Positions 32,513 through 45,751 of a stretch of 64,000 nt of DNA are shown piece after piece. Source of the DNA: Kuschelorhynchus macadamiae (lineage: Eukaryota; Arthropoda; Insecta; Coleoptera; Curculionidae); contig JAUTXW010001314.1 in NCBI GenBank assembly GCA_030620095.1, positions 1,710,001 to 1,774,000 on the forward strand, read 5' to 3'. Positions within the stretch are counted from its first letter, which is position 1, and every line of letters starts with the position of its first letter. The notes below the pieces were generated by a model, which saw only the letters and a list, made by a program, of their open reading frames with translations, was not told the DNA's origin and ran no database searches. Made by a program: the position numbers and the translations under genes.

Positions 32513-32572
32513 CTTAAGGAAAAAAGAGTTTTTTTTTTTTCTTACCCACTGACCGCTAGACCCGAAACCAAA

Positions 32573-34559
32573 AAGTTTTCACCATATTTACCAAAAAAAA
32601 AATACATTAAGGACTTTATTTATATGAATTATATACATTTATAGCTTGGGATATGTAAATCTTGTTTTGAAACAAGGTACGATTTGCTCATAGAATATAC
32701 TGTTGAATAGAATAGCAAGCCTATGTTTTTAAAGATATATGGGCGAACGAAATTTGGAACAGATATACACGTTTAAAATCGAATAACCTGTATTCATTCA
32801 CAGACAGACTTATATTTCAAGATTTTTACCTGGATTTTAAGTTACATTGAACGTCCGGTGAAGTGTATGGTTGCATATTGGCATTCCTAATTTTTGAAGT
32901 CGCGAAATGCCATCAAAAATTAATCGAATGGAAAATAAATTATTTTTTTGTAGAGAATTTCATAGTCTACAAACTTAGCACTAACTATATAAAACTTCAT
33001 TTTTAGAAAATATTTTCAAAAAATCGATGACCATGATTATCATTTTTGGCGCAAATGGGATCGATGTGGACTTTTGCATTGCATTTGACTAATTTTCAGT
33101 TCTATACAGTTTTAAAAATCGTGGTTAAGCGCAATTGTGGAAAATCCCCAGTGTTTGGGATCGATAGTATTTACGCTGTTACGAAGGTGGAACAAAAGAA
33201 ATCTTAAAAAATTAGAAATCTCAGGTATTTTATTTTTCAAACGATTCCAATCCAATATTATTGTAATAACTACAAACTCGTTTACTGTTGGTTTGATATA
33301 CGAATATCCTTTCAAACGATGTGTCCAATCTTCTCCATTTAAACTTTTTTTCCAAAATGGCACCTAGTCACCATTTTTGATACCCAAAATTTATATATTT
33401 AGTTACTAATCTGATTCCTGGTTTTGGCCGATATCTCAGTTGGTACGGAAATTAAACAGGGGGGAAGGTGAATTTTGCCCAGTACTCTGTTGTTTGTGTT
33501 GCCTTCAGCCTTGATAGTGGAGAGCGAGAGTTATGATCAGGTGATACGACGAACGAGGTCTGATCAGATAATGGCTAAAATAAAATTAATTATTAATATT
33601 GACTACTAAATTTAATTTCTTACTCAAATTATTTTTTTTTTATTAATAGGGACATTTTAGCATTTCTCTTATAAATATCTCATAGACACAACGTGTTTAT
33701 ATGGACTAAACTAGGTGCTAGGAATATAGTCTGAAGCAGCTTGGCACACCCCACATTTATATAAGTTTAATATTTTCCATTTCAGAAACCAAAAAATGTA
33801 TCCGATCCTTTTATTTGAGTGATCAGTTAACACTTCGCTAAGATACGAGCGCTAAAAACCAGGCAGCCAGTCGTTAGTAAGGATTTAATAAGAAGAACTG
33901 AGTGCAGTTAGCTAGGCAAGGGCAAGGGTAAAAATAATACTTTCTCAAACTTAAATAAATGAAAGTTTTAAGAAGCAATACTGTACTTCCTAACAGACGC
34001 GTTTATTTTGAATGGCGCGAAAATATTTCAACAATACAGAGTAGCCCACTGAAATGAACAGCAAACTGACCTGTCACGAATTCGTAAATCTTCATATTTA
34101 TATAAAACAGAAACCTGCTGACCACGAGAATTATCTAAAAATCTACGTGACCGACCATGTCGTCACTTCGGTAAAGTTCTAGGACACGGAACGATTCGGC
34201 GTTGCCGGTTGTACTGAAACGGATTATATCAAATGATATATTTTACATGATTTAAAATTTGTTGGTAGGACAAACATTTTCAGAGCAGAAGGGCGGTTCA
34301 CCGTTTAGTAATTTGCACATTGATCTTAATTCAGCCCCCCCCCCTGCACATTGTAATGGCGCCTATAGTCATCCACTCGAACTATCCAGTGGACTATATG
34401 GTAATGTTCAAACGTGAATATCGAGAAAAAAACTGTAAAAGATAAATAATATAACATATAATAAAAATTAAATACTCATGAGGTTATGCAGAAAAAATTA
34501 CTTCCACTGTAGTCTCCAGTTAAAACGGAAGTGAGAAAGTGGATAAATAAAAATACTTC
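32573..34559. other. Unassigned AT-rich DNA
   Basis: No recognisable gene or element. Overlapping frames at 33112-33367 are antisense to each other and have no family resemblance. A short C-run lies at 34337-34346. Confidence 0.5.
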
Positions 34560-34944
<385 letters not shown>

Positions 34945-35090
34945 TGCAATATATTTTCCCGTATTTTATGAACGATTAATTGTTTTTTTGATACCGTATT
35001 CCGATAGCGAAAAAGAACTACAGAACTTGGGTTTTTTCATTTTTATTCTAGCTATACTATAAGGGAGTAAAATTTTAGGCCGAAGATGTA

Positions 35091-35785
35091 CAGGGTGGTC
35101 TATCAAAAACGTACCAGAAGACATAATTGCCAGGAAAACAATGGCGAAAAAAAACTGAAACGCGTCAAGCTTGGTTGTCATGGGGACAAGCTTTGACGCA
35201 AAAATCATAGCCCAAACTCCATCCTCCTAAGTCGTGGATTCGTCCCCTATTTTTTTTCAGGTATGAAGGGGGGGGGTCAAGTAATACGATATTAAAAAGG
35301 GCTTTTGGTTCCCCATACATTGGCACTTAGTTTTCGAAATTTGGTCAATTCGTTGCCGATATCAATTTCGAAAAATGCCAAATTAAAACGATTTTACGTG
35401 AAAACTTAGAGTATCAACGAAGAAAATTGTGAAAATGATGTCTACCAAATTCCATACAGTGATAAAGATTATCTTCAATGCGATGTCGTACATTCTGCAG
35501 CGCTTGGGTGTCACTTCGCGACATACATCCACGATTCGTCCTCGCAAGTTATCCAATGTATGTGGTGCAGTGCAATAAACTTTGACGTATCACTTGACCC
35601 TCACGTTCTTTCCTATTTGAAAAAAACATAGTCCAAACTCACTCCGGAGGGTGAAGTTTGGACTATGCTTTTTTTTACGTCAAAAGTTGTCTCCCTGACA
35701 ACCAAGCTTGACGTGATTCAGGTTCTTTTTCAGGATCTTTTCCTGGCAGTTATGCCTTCTGGTACGTTTTCGATGGTCCACTTTG
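35091..35785 (-). mobile_element. Internally deleted mariner-like element with long TIRs
   Basis: Positions 35091-35225 and about 35640-35785 are inverted repeats of about 135 bp (shared AACGTACCAGAAG, CAAGCTTGGTTGTCA). The outer left end is CAGGGTGG beside TA. Between them, minus strand 35405-35565 encodes a shifted relic of the mariner transposase C-terminus (GRIVDVCREVTP, then RHRIEDNLYHCMEFG). It keeps both ends and the last coding part but lacks the catalytic core. Confidence 0.8.
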
Positions 35786-36875
35786 AATAACGAAGAAACA
35801 CGTCATAATGTTAGTCACAGATAGTTTGGCAGATATTAATACTATACATCTTTAATTCTCCATTTAAGTACCCAAGGATTTACTAATTGAATAGTGATAA
35901 TAATAAGTTACAATAACATTTTTTCTAAATAATAAAAAGACTGATAAATAATCTCTACATTACCAATATGTTTTTCGTAAGATAAAGATACCTATTACTC
36001 CTAGTACAGTAAGATCATAACGAATCACTTTACCCCAAACTCATTACGCGCACTCGCTTAAAATAATAGTATGTCATGACCATTGTTGACGAATAACGTC
36101 CGATCCTTAATTACTAACCGGACTTTCATTTATCAACTTTCGTTTAAAATTACCTTCGACATTACTGTATTGAGAAATACTTTTTTTTGTTGAATTTTAC
36201 TTGAATGTAATTGAATATTAAACAGTCGTAGAAGATAGTATATTTTTCAACGAGCACGTAATGCTAGTTATTACTTAGGGAGATGAGGAGCACAGCGAGT
36301 ATTGTAATTCATCCCAGTAATAATTATTACATGCAGGTAAAATTCTATGATTTTCTATGTTGAAAGGAGTTTTAATTTTGACATCACTTTTAAAGGCTAA
36401 CAACTTACTTTTAAGCATTGAATAATGGGTTCATGATCAAGATGGTTTATTTTTCTTTACTAAGTCTCCAAAAATAGACAATAAGCACGTTGTCTAAAAA
36501 CTGTTGTATACCATTTCATATCTTGTTCTGAATTTTTCGGGACTAAGTCCGATCTCGACGGTTTTCGCTGTTGTAATATCTTGCGGTGGACCAGTTAACT
36601 CTTAACATCACTTCAACAAACTAAAAATCGATAACAATATCAAAATACTTAATGTTGAATTTTAATCTCATGGTTTACTCAATATTTTTGATATTGGTCT
36701 CTGGGGCCCTATTCTAGAAATAAGCGAAAAAGTTCTTTTGGCTATTAATCACTCGGATTATTATATGCTTGTTGAATAATATACCCTTAAATGATAACAT
36801 TATTTTGTATTGCGACTTATTTTTAGCTTACTAGAACCATTAGAGCATAAAAATCACTTGCCACATATACGTATA
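35786..36875. other. Unassigned DNA
   Basis: No gene or repeat recognised. Confidence 0.45.
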
Positions 36876-38116
36876 CGGGGCAGTCCATTCAAAGTGCTTC
36901 GAGGCAATTTTTAAGAAACGCCTTATTCAAAGAAAATTAAATTTGGAGTGTTCCCTGGTGCCCCTAGTAGACATTATTTGACATTATAGGCAACTTGTAA
37001 CCTTTCCCACTTTTGAGGGGTGTTGGGAACTTTTAAATGGATAGGTACATTTTTCTTTTCAGATTCGTAATCTTCATAAAAAACTACGTTGTCAATATTT
37101 TTAAATAAAAAAAATACTATAAAATGAAAAAATAATATTTTATTTTAATTTTGCTCTAAACATTTATTAATAATTTTTCTAAATGCGTTTCTAATTCTTA
37201 ACATTATACCTGGGGTGATTTCTTAAACTACGTGTCTAATACTTTGTTTCATGGCTTCGACTGTGGTTGGAGCTGTCGCAATGACTTTTTCTTTCACAAA
37301 ACCTCATGAGAAATAGTCAAGGGGAGTGAAGTCTGGGGAATCGACAGACAAGTTTAGTGTTCTATTAAAAAAATGAGGTCAGACAGACAATGGGCACTGG
37401 GTGCCAACTGTTCACATCCAATGCGGATTTTCTTTAGCTCAGTAATACATATTGTATCGATTGACTTAATTTCTCAATGAGTTGTTTGCAGTAATCCATC
37501 GTCGAAACCACTGACAAAAATCCGTCCGTAGCGTAATATGGTAGGGATGGAAATTAAAATCGTGCATTATTCTGAGGACAGATATCTTACTTATCCCAGC
37601 GTCTATAGCTAATTCCCTGGAACCAATGTGGGGGGTTAACAGCAACTATTCCCAAACTTTCTACCGCCGTGTTCATTCGTTTTTATCTCTGCTTGGCAGT
37701 TAAATTCATTCATGTTTAAGAGTCAAAAAATAACTTTAAAAGTGTCACTTTGACTTAGTATAACAAATCAACATGCAAGTTGCTATGGTTATAAAATATC
37801 AATATTTTATTGAAATACCTAATAAAAAATAGACAGATATTAGTATATTCTGATTTGTTGAATTTAATAAATATCGACATTTACATTGTCATTAAGTTAT
37901 GTTTTGATTGTAACCTGTATAAAGATTACGAATCTGAAAAAACTTACCCTTTCATTTAAAATTTAAAAGTTGCCCCCACTCCTCAAAAGTGGGAAGGGTT
38001 ACAAAGTTGTCTACAATATCAAATAGTAACCCTCAGGGTCCCCAAACAACACCCCAAATTTCATTGTGTTTGAAGGTCGGCTTCTTAAATTGCCTTGTAA
38101 TACTTGGACCACCCTG
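36876..38116 (-). mobile_element. Mariner-like element with degraded transposase
   Basis: 1241 bp between TA dinucleotides, with diverged TIRs of about 190 bp (shared CCCACTTTTGAGG and TTCAGATTCGTAATCTT). Minus-strand remnants include RELAIDAGISKISVLRIM with NFHPYHITL (HTH region, about 37510-37620) and DSPDFTPLDYFS with VKEKVIATAPTTVEAMKQ (about 37215-37350). Much of the catalytic region is missing or shifted, so it is inactive. Confidence 0.8.
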
Positions 38117-38814
38117 TATATTACAGTGTGAGTTTTTCAATAAATGTTAAAACATTTGTGGAATTTGTTAGTCGTGAAATAAGTTCTTTTTCAGTCATAA
38201 TTTTAAAATACTGAAGTTGAAAAAAATACAATTATTTCCAGTTGGCAACTATGTCAGGTGTAGGGTATTCGTGGCTATTTGCCATAACGGTCGATAACAT
38301 CAGTTTTCTTACCTGAGCTGATTTTCATGGCTGGTAGTCATGAACTCTTCAAAAACCAAGGTAACATTGAGTTTATGTTATAATATTTTACTATATAAAG
38401 TATATTTCTGAGAAGGTCCTATAAACACGTGATCTAAAGTGCTTCATTTCATTTCATTTCAATATACGGGGTCCCTCAAGTGACGAAAAATATATACATA
38501 TTTGCTTTTCTTGAAGTTTTTGAAAAGTTATTTGCTGGTGGCCTTTCAGAACAGTCGTTTACACGTTAATATACTTTTCTTCATATACGATGGTCATGTG
38601 TTAATGACTTAAAAAACGGGTACGCGAATGTTTTTTTTGTAAGTTACTTTTTTTCCTAAATGCACAAATATTAATTTACGAAAACTATGTGGTGTATTTA
38701 TTTGCTGGGCCAGTGAACTGACAACCGTTTGTTTCTGGGATAAATGGTGGTGATAACTAAAATTTGTATATATATTTGCTAAATTGTCCTACCCTAATGA
38801 CCTAGGGTATAATA
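38117..38814. other. Unassigned DNA with one mariner-like end
   Basis: TACGGGGTCCCTCAAGTGACG at about 38464 resembles a mariner terminus, but no partner end or coding region was found. Confidence 0.4.
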
Positions 38815-40138
38815 CAGGGTTCCCCATAATACATTACCCATTTTAGTAGCTCAATAAAATTCCTAAAACTTAATACAACAAACATTGTATTACACTTAAT
38901 TATAATCTACTCTTTAGGATTTATTGTAACATACGACTTATTCTAATATTTTAAAAGTATGCCTTTTAAGTGACCGCCATCATCTTCAATGAACTTTTCA
39001 AGATTGGACAAGAAATGATTCATGACACGATGAAGCAAAATCTGATCTATTCGCCGAACTTCTTAAGCAATTCGGGCTTTTTGTTATTGGAGGTTTTCTG
39101 AACGAGTTGCAAAAACCCGCCTTTAAATAGCTCTACAGAAAAAAGTGCAGTTAAATCCGGGGACCTAGAAGGCCAATTTAAATCCCCAAATCGTAAAATG
39201 AGGCGCCCATTAAACACTCGTAGAGTTTCTAGCGATATGGGCTATTGCTCCATCTTGCTGGAGTAATAACGCATTATTTAGTAATCCCCTTCTCTAGCAT
39301 ATTTATGTCAGTGTTAAATGATGGTTTTTCCATCCTCAAAAAAATATAGACCAATAATGCCAAATGATCCTACCCCACACCAAACAACAACTTTTGGATT
39401 TTGGAGATTGTTTGTAATGACTTCTTGAGGATTTTCGTTTGACCAAATACCTAAAATTTTTTGTTTATCAACCATGCCGTTCAAATAAAAATTTGCCTCG
39501 TCACTCATTAAAAGAATGTGGATGACTCCTTGATTTAAATTTAAAACTTCTTGGCAAAAAGCTAATCTGGCTTCTTTACCTTGATAACTAAGATGCTGCA
39601 CCATTTGGTATTTGTACGGATGAAATTTTAAGTCCTTGTGAAGAATACGATGTAGGGTTCTTTTTGACATTCCCAAAATAAGGGATTGTCTATTAGCAGA
39701 CCTTGTGGGACTTCTCGTGAACGCAGTTCTGACTCGTTCAATAGTTTCAGGAGTACGAATTATTCTTCGACGTACAGGTTCCTTGACCCCTATTGTTTTT
39801 GTTAAATTCACGAATTAATGCACGTCTTATTTCTTCTATTAGGTTACTTCCTATAGAAGTTTGTACGCAAAAAAAAACTCGTTGAACTGATTAATCCATG
39901 AGGATTAAAACTAAACGTTATGTTATGACCTAATGACAATTAACTAATTTATTAGAAAAATAACGTTTTACGAAAATCAATTTTTTCCTAGTTTTGTGAT
40001 AAGTGCCTACTCAATAAATAACATGTTGATTAAAATCCCAAAGGCCATAGGAGATAATGATGTAAAGAAAAACGTACTGACTTATCTCATAGAATTTATT
40101 TCAATATCAAAATAGGTAGTATATTATGGGGAATCCTG
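38815..40138 (-). mobile_element. Mariner-like element, 1.3 kb, complete ends
   Basis: Flanked by TA on both sides (38813-38814, 40139-40140). The ends share CAGG[G/A]TTCCCCATAATA and more over about 45 bp. The minus strand holds a near full-length but broken transposase. Confidence 0.85.
38945..39840 (-). pseudogene. Mariner-like transposase pseudogene
   Basis: The open part (39811-39314) reads TPETIERVRTAFTRSPTRSA (DNA-binding region), RTLHRILHKDLKFHPYKYQM, then LLMSDEANFYLNGMVDKQ with the first catalytic Asp, NPKVVVWCGVGSFGIIGLYF and FFEDG. After shifts, NWPSRSPDLTA (third catalytic Asp region) lies near 39160-39180 and a C-terminal FLSNLEKFIEDDGGHLKG near 38965-39020. The second catalytic block (usually xQDGAxxH) is not visible. 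It is a different lineage from the 45-kb and 62-kb copies, judging by SENPQEV and the WCGV block. Confidence 0.8.
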
Positions 40139-40224
40139 TACCTCAACGCAGGATATTTCATCGGGATTCAATTTCCATGTTGAATTTTATATTAGAATAT
40201 TGGGTTTAGATAGAAAAATATAAT

Positions 40225-40492
40225 TATATTTCTTTCTCCATGTAGCCACATTCCAAAGATCATCGACATGTCTAAATCAACATTTAGGTTTTTAAAGAGA
40301 AGAGTTTAAAGCAGTTTCCTTGAAAGTTTCCATAAAGATCTTTGCTACCACAGAAGGTAGCGGGAATCCCTTAGATGCGACCGATGTTTTCTCTAAAACA
40401 GAGTACTTTAACAAATGAAATATGCAGTTTCGCATTTCAAAATTCCTGAATTTTCTTATACTACGACTGGCTAAGATGGAATCTGCACCCAA
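40225..40492 (-). pseudogene. Penelope-like RT fragment, second family
   Basis: Minus-strand frame: SRSIRKFRNFEMRNCIF, then GFPLPSVVAKIFMETFKETA and, after a stop, FRHVDDLWNVATW. This is the Penelope RT stretch around motif B (GSPLSPVVANIFM type) and the catalytic [Y/H]VDD box. It is unlike the 30-kb element (ISPILATIVLDNLF) and so represents another Penelope lineage. Short and decayed. Confidence 0.7.
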
Positions 40493-40589
40493 TTATTTGA
40501 GGATGGGGCCAAACTTTACTCCCTCCCTGCTTTAAGAATGCCTCGTTCAAAATCGACGACGATTTCGTTAATGTTGTTTAATATAACAT

Positions 40590-41480
40590 TACTTCCTCAA
40601 ACCGGAGGGCCTTGTGTGGTTTGCAGACGGCTCTCTAATGGGGGAGGGATCTGGGGCGGAATCTATGAGGAGAGATCTAGGGCAAGAATTAGTCTTGCTC
40701 TTAGACGGTATGTGACTGTATATCAGGATTACATTACAGCAATCTTGAACTGCATACAGGAAAACCTTACCAGAGGATATCACGACAAGCATATGTGCTG
40801 TGATAGTCAAGCCGCGATTTTGGCTCTGTCCTCGAGCAGAGCCAATTCGCTACAGGAGAGCCCTAGAGAGGCAGTATGAGTCCAATAGGGTTAAACCCAT
40901 TTGGGTGCCTGGCTATCAGAAAACTGGGGGTAATGAGGTCGCGGTTCAGCTGTCGCGTGAAGGTAGATCGCGGAATCTGCTCTTGGAATTTCTCCTTCAA
41001 TTGTCAAGGCTAAGATTAAGATTCGCACGGTCGAAGAATTCCGTACTGAATGGCACGAGCTAGGAGCACTCAGAAAGTCTAATATCTTCATGTCGCCCTT
41101 TTAGCTGTTATGAGACTAAAACTAAACAGAAGTCAACTAACTGGACACTGGCTGGTGAAATGTTACTTGCATAAGATTGGATTCGGCAACGATCTATACT
41201 GCAGCTTTTGTGCTGAGGTAGATGAAACTACCGAGCATCTGGTCTGTCGATGTGACGCTTTAGTCAACGCCAGACTGAGACCTATGTGGAACCCGAGCTT
41301 GTGGGACGTGCTTGACCTGAAAGGGTCCTTTGATCTCTTTAAAAGGAGGGTCTCCTGGCCTGAGACGTCTTCTTAGGGGATAGCATTATGGGCCCTAGTG
41401 AACCTAAGTGCTGCCCTTATCGGGCTCCCCATCTATGTATAATACATAACATTATGTTAAGGTGCCTAATAAATAAATAA
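40590..41480 (+). pseudogene. R1-like LINE 3' end (RNase H and zinc-binding tail)
   Basis: Shifted plus-strand frames read ERSRARISLALRRYVTVYQ, CCDSQAAILALSSSRANS and PIWVPGYQKTGGNEVAVQLS, a decayed RNase H domain, then LTGHWLVKCYLHKIGFGNDL and CSFCAEVDETTEHLVCRC, the C-terminal Cys/His motif of R1/LOA-type LINEs. The end near 41480 is a short AATAAATAAATAAATT tail. Only the 3' part remains, as expected of 5'-truncated LINE insertions. Confidence 0.85.
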
Positions 41481-41760
41481 ATTATGTTTTAAACACTTGT
41501 TTTCTATTAACCTAAATAGACTCGCATACTTATTCTTTTTAGTTAGCAATAAGCAAAAAAATAGTGAGATACAATGCTCGTTAAAAAAGCCATGGATAGT
41601 GAATAGTTGACAAAAGCGTTGTGTGCAGTAATTAAACGTGCCGTCAAGGTATATTATTTTATTTTGATGAACGAGCTGTGCGCACATTGGTTTCATGCGA
41701 AAAAACGATAATATTATCACTTGCCCTCTTTATAATAAGAAAACATTCACCTTTATTGGT
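41466..41760 (-). pseudogene. MULE transposase fragment
   Basis: The minus-strand frame contains IIYLDGTFNYCTQRFCQLFT followed by IHGFFNEHCISLFFCLLLTK and NKYASLFRLIENKC. LDGTF with the following QL-TIHG pattern is the first catalytic Asp block of Mutator-like transposases. An upstream IIVFS-HETN-like stretch also fits. The other catalytic blocks are absent; the fragment ends where the R1-like tail begins. Confidence 0.75.
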
Positions 41761-42322
41761 TTTCACATTTAACTTACTTGCTACGTTATGCACTTCATCG
41801 ATCTTTTTTTAGAGAGTAGGAACAATCTGTCTTTGAGCATTATACGTGTTTTTCTTACAAATTTAATGTCCGTGGTCCGAGACAAAATGGACTTAATGAA
41901 ATGTTAAGATTTTATTTATACGTAGAGTGCGCCAAATTAATCATGGGCCGCGACGAAATGTCAAAAACAGGCTTTTTTTATGGATATGCAGAGTTTTATC
42001 CAATTACTAATGAATAATGCTGCATTTCCATAGTTACTCGCATTCTTTTCATAGCTCCAGATTCGTGCGGCGAACTTTAATATAGTCAGTCAGGCACTCT
42101 AGCCTAAAAATTAAATATCCTTTAAACATTTTCAGTTAAAAAAATTACAAGAAAGATGCTACTATTATGTGCAAAAGGATCTCTAGATTCTAAAAATGTA
42201 ATAACCTACCATGTAGATTTGTATTAAAAATTGGGGTTAATTCCAGTTTTTCTCCGGAAGTCACAAAAATATATGGTTAAAAATAGACCCCATTTACCTT
42301 ATTCTACTAACATTCATATTAA
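41761..42322. other. Unassigned DNA
   Basis: No recognisable feature. Confidence 0.4.
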
Positions 42323-43541
42323 TTGCTTCATGATGGGGTGCCTGGATATGTCATCAAGGGCTGTAGGGACATCTTGCTGAAGCCACTATCTCATATTTTT
42401 AATATTAGTCTACGAACGGAGAAAGCTTTTGACAGCATAAAACATAGTGTGGTCATTAAGTCGTTAAGAGAAATGAATGTGAGGAATAACCTGGTATCTT
42501 TACTTAGTTCATATATGTGTGACAGGAAACAGTATGTTAAAATTAAAGGTCCAAGATCTAAAATGTACAGTAGTATGTCTGGAGTTGTTAAGAATTCGAA
42601 AGCATTATTATTCGCGGTCGATTTTAAAATTTTTTAGAGATTTTAAATGATGATTGTGATCGGTTCAAGTTGACTTTGATAATGCGTGTGTTTGGTGTAA
42701 TGAAAATGGTTTTAAATTAAATGTAAAAAAAGTGTGCAAAAATGATATTTTCATTGAAAAAGAATGTTATAAATGCTGAATACAAGATCAATAATGATGT
42801 ATTATAACCTTGTAATAAGCAAAAAGATTTGGGTGTTTATTTAGATAACGCACTTAATTTTACTGATCATATGTTGACAAAAATCAATGGGGCACATAGC
42901 ATAATGGGTTTTATTGTCACGTCTACCAAATGCTTTGATGTAAATGTATGCGTTAAATTCAGATAGCCTTGTATTGCCTAAACTCGACTACGGTTGCATA
43001 ATATGAAATCTAGATTGAAATGATACAAAAAAATTCCTAAATACTTACTTTATAAAAGATATGGCTATTACTACCCTCCTCAAGGTTATAGTCACAATCA
43101 GTTATTGTCGCTGTTTAATAGGTTGTCACTTGAGAATCGAAGAATAAAAATCTGTTTGGCACACTTTTACAAACTATTGAAAGATCAAGTAGATAATACT
43201 GATATATTATCTCAGCTGCCATTCTTGGTTACTGTTGGTCATACAAGAAATAGAAATACATTCTACCTGGACTTCCCCAGGACGACTTTATATGAGAACT
43301 CACCTGCCTACAGAATGTGTGATTTGTTTAACAGATTTGGAAGTGATATGGACCTAGCTACTCTGAGTTTGGAGCAGTATAGGGCGATCATAGAAACTAA
43401 ATTATTAGCAACTCAGGCTCAGACTTAGTTCTACTGAATGTACACTTAGATTAAGATCGAACAGTTACTTTGTAAATGTCTAGGTATTGGTGTCTATAAA
43501 TGGCAGATATAGGCTGTAGATGTTTTTATAATAATAAATAA
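42323..43541 (+). pseudogene. CR1/Jockey-like LINE 3' part
   Basis: Frames in order: DGVPGYVIKGCRDILLKPLS (early RT), TEKAFDSIKHSVVIKSLREM (motif A), YMCDRKQYVKIKG, then shifted pieces reading VDFKIF, CNENGFKLNVKKS and KLDYGCI (late RT), and 43105-43428 with NRLSLENRRIKICLAHFYKL and PFLVTVGHTRNRNTFYLDFP, a typical C-terminal region. Parts between RT motifs are deleted. A tail of ATAATAAATAAATAAA ends at about 43541. Confidence 0.8.
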
Positions 43542-45751
43542 ATAAAAATTGTTGACCGTAAGTGATGTTAATTCCGCTATGTTATACGTAAAAAAGTGCA
43601 TGCTTATATCAAAAGTCGGAATAGCCATTGGATTACCATTCTCCAGGGAACTCTTCACTATTTCTTATATAATATTTATACTTCTTTTTTACGGTTTGTT
43701 AAATTATGTTTATTTACTGTATGATTTATTTTGACAGCTATTAACTCTTTAACGGCTTATAAATGTCCTGGAAATTTAATATTTTTTCAATAAAGTCATC
43801 TAAAATTTATACGATGTAGATTTAAAGTGGTTTCATATAACGATAAACTATAAGATTTACATACAACTAATGTCAGAGCTAAAGCCCTGTTGTAGTTCGT
43901 GTCATCAAAGTTAACTTTATGGTTATTTAAGACTTTAAATGATAATAACCTGTTGGCATCCAATTAGAATGTCAAATCTTAAATCGTTTATCAGATGTTT
44001 CGGAAGTCACATTGTATTATAAAAGAGGCGATAATTTGAATCACGCCTGCAGTGCACTTAATCGCTTCATTAAGCCTTTTATGGGGATCCGCTTCTCTAA
44101 ACATGGCATTACCGATATAATTTATTTTTTGCTCGTTCGTGTTGCAAGCTAAACTCCCCTGGGGTTCATTTATAAGAAGATTAGAGTAATAGAATTATTT
44201 AAGATTAAGGTGTATGGTTCCAGGTACCAATATGCCAGTGTACATAAAAGCAGCTTTTATTTACCCATTATTTTATTATTTATGATATTGTTTACATATT
44301 TTGATAACTTGTTCTCAATGAACTGTTTCTAGTATTCTGGTTTTAATTAGCCCAAATATGTATTTAAAATTATTTATACCTGTGGAATTTCTAGGCTTTA
44401 TATACACTACCTTACTTGTAAAAGTTATTATTTCATTTATTTTATTAATATATATGAGATGTATATTTTGGGTGTTAAGTTTCCTCGACAACGACTAACT
44501 TTCTTGATTCAAATAGGGCACCATGCATATTATTTGTTGCAGACTTAAAAATTGCTCTTTAAGGTGGATTTAATGATATAATAACATGCCACCGTTTCAT
44601 TGTTATCTTTAGAAGTATAGTAGATAGTATAGAAAATAATTATAATATTCCAAAAAAAAAATAGTAGACTCGTATTCAAAAGCAGCTTTCTCAGTTGCAT
44701 ACCAGGGTTGGCAAATTGAAAAACCCGTACACACCCAATCCAGTAGGTTTTTTTGGATAAAAAGCCGACCTCAATTAGACAGGATAAATAAAACTAAATA
44801 AAATACCAAATGGATGCACCACTCTACAAAATAATTTTCAAAATCTATGTTAATTTTCAGCATTTTTTAACTGATTTCAAAAAAGGAGGAGTTATCAATT
44901 CGATCCTATGTATTTTTTTATGTATATACATCGATTACTCCGCGATGGATGAAATTTTCAAGAAATATTCTGGATGTTATCGGATTGATCCCATATCATA
45001 TTGAAAAAATGTTAAAAATGGCGGAATAGCGACATTTTGAATAGTTGACACGGTGTTATATTGAACAAAATTTGCGTTCACCATTCTGTCAGGAAGAAAA
45101 AGTATGTATGTATGTATGTTACCATTGTATATTGTATAAGACATGTTATTATACATAATATGCAGTGGTCCCAGTGGCTATTTGTTAAAATTGACTTTTA
45201 TTGAATTGAATTTCGTATAAATAGAAAAAAATAAAGCCTGTGAGAAGTCGACGCTAAACTAATAAAGACAGTATGACATTATACTCGTGGTATTACTTAT
45301 CAAAACACTCAGTACATTCATATATTTTTGTTGTTATGTAATTAAGCATAAGTTTGACGCCGACTTTACAAAGTAAAATTTTCCAGGTAAAATAAAAAAT
45401 TATTATTATTATTATCACTTTTTAGAGCATTTTTTATAAAATTTATTATTTTAATTCATGCATTTTTTTAAGGTTAATTTCCTTAATTTAAGCATTTTAT
45501 TATTTTAACGGGCTCAATAATAATTCATATTTTAAATAATAAACATCTTTCATATTTAACAAACATCAAAATGTACAAGAACTGGATTGGTATAATAATA
45601 TTTCGAGAAATTAAACATTTATGATTTGGAATTCATCAAAAGCGACAAGAAAAATAAAGTCTAAACAACACCAAAAAAGTAATTTTGATAGTTGTTCTGG
45701 CCAATTTGCACAAATAAATTACAACCATCTCTTGCATCTTGTAGTGTAAAA
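43542..45751. other. Unassigned DNA with a short microsatellite
   Basis: A (TATG)n run of about five units lies at 45099-45120. No gene recognised. Confidence 0.5.

Larger units (their letters stand above)
30403..32572 (+). mobile_element. Penelope-like element copy 2, 5'-truncated
   Basis: It starts at the junction with copy 1 and runs through a 578-codon open frame, a 3' UTR of about 0.4 kb and the terminal GACCGCTAGACCCGAAACC. It is the longer of the two copies, but the N-terminal part of the usual Penelope protein is missing. Confidence 0.9.

Noticed and set aside
34337..34346. C-run as a regulatory or G-quadruplex site
   Set aside because: A single homopolymer run without spaced repeats.
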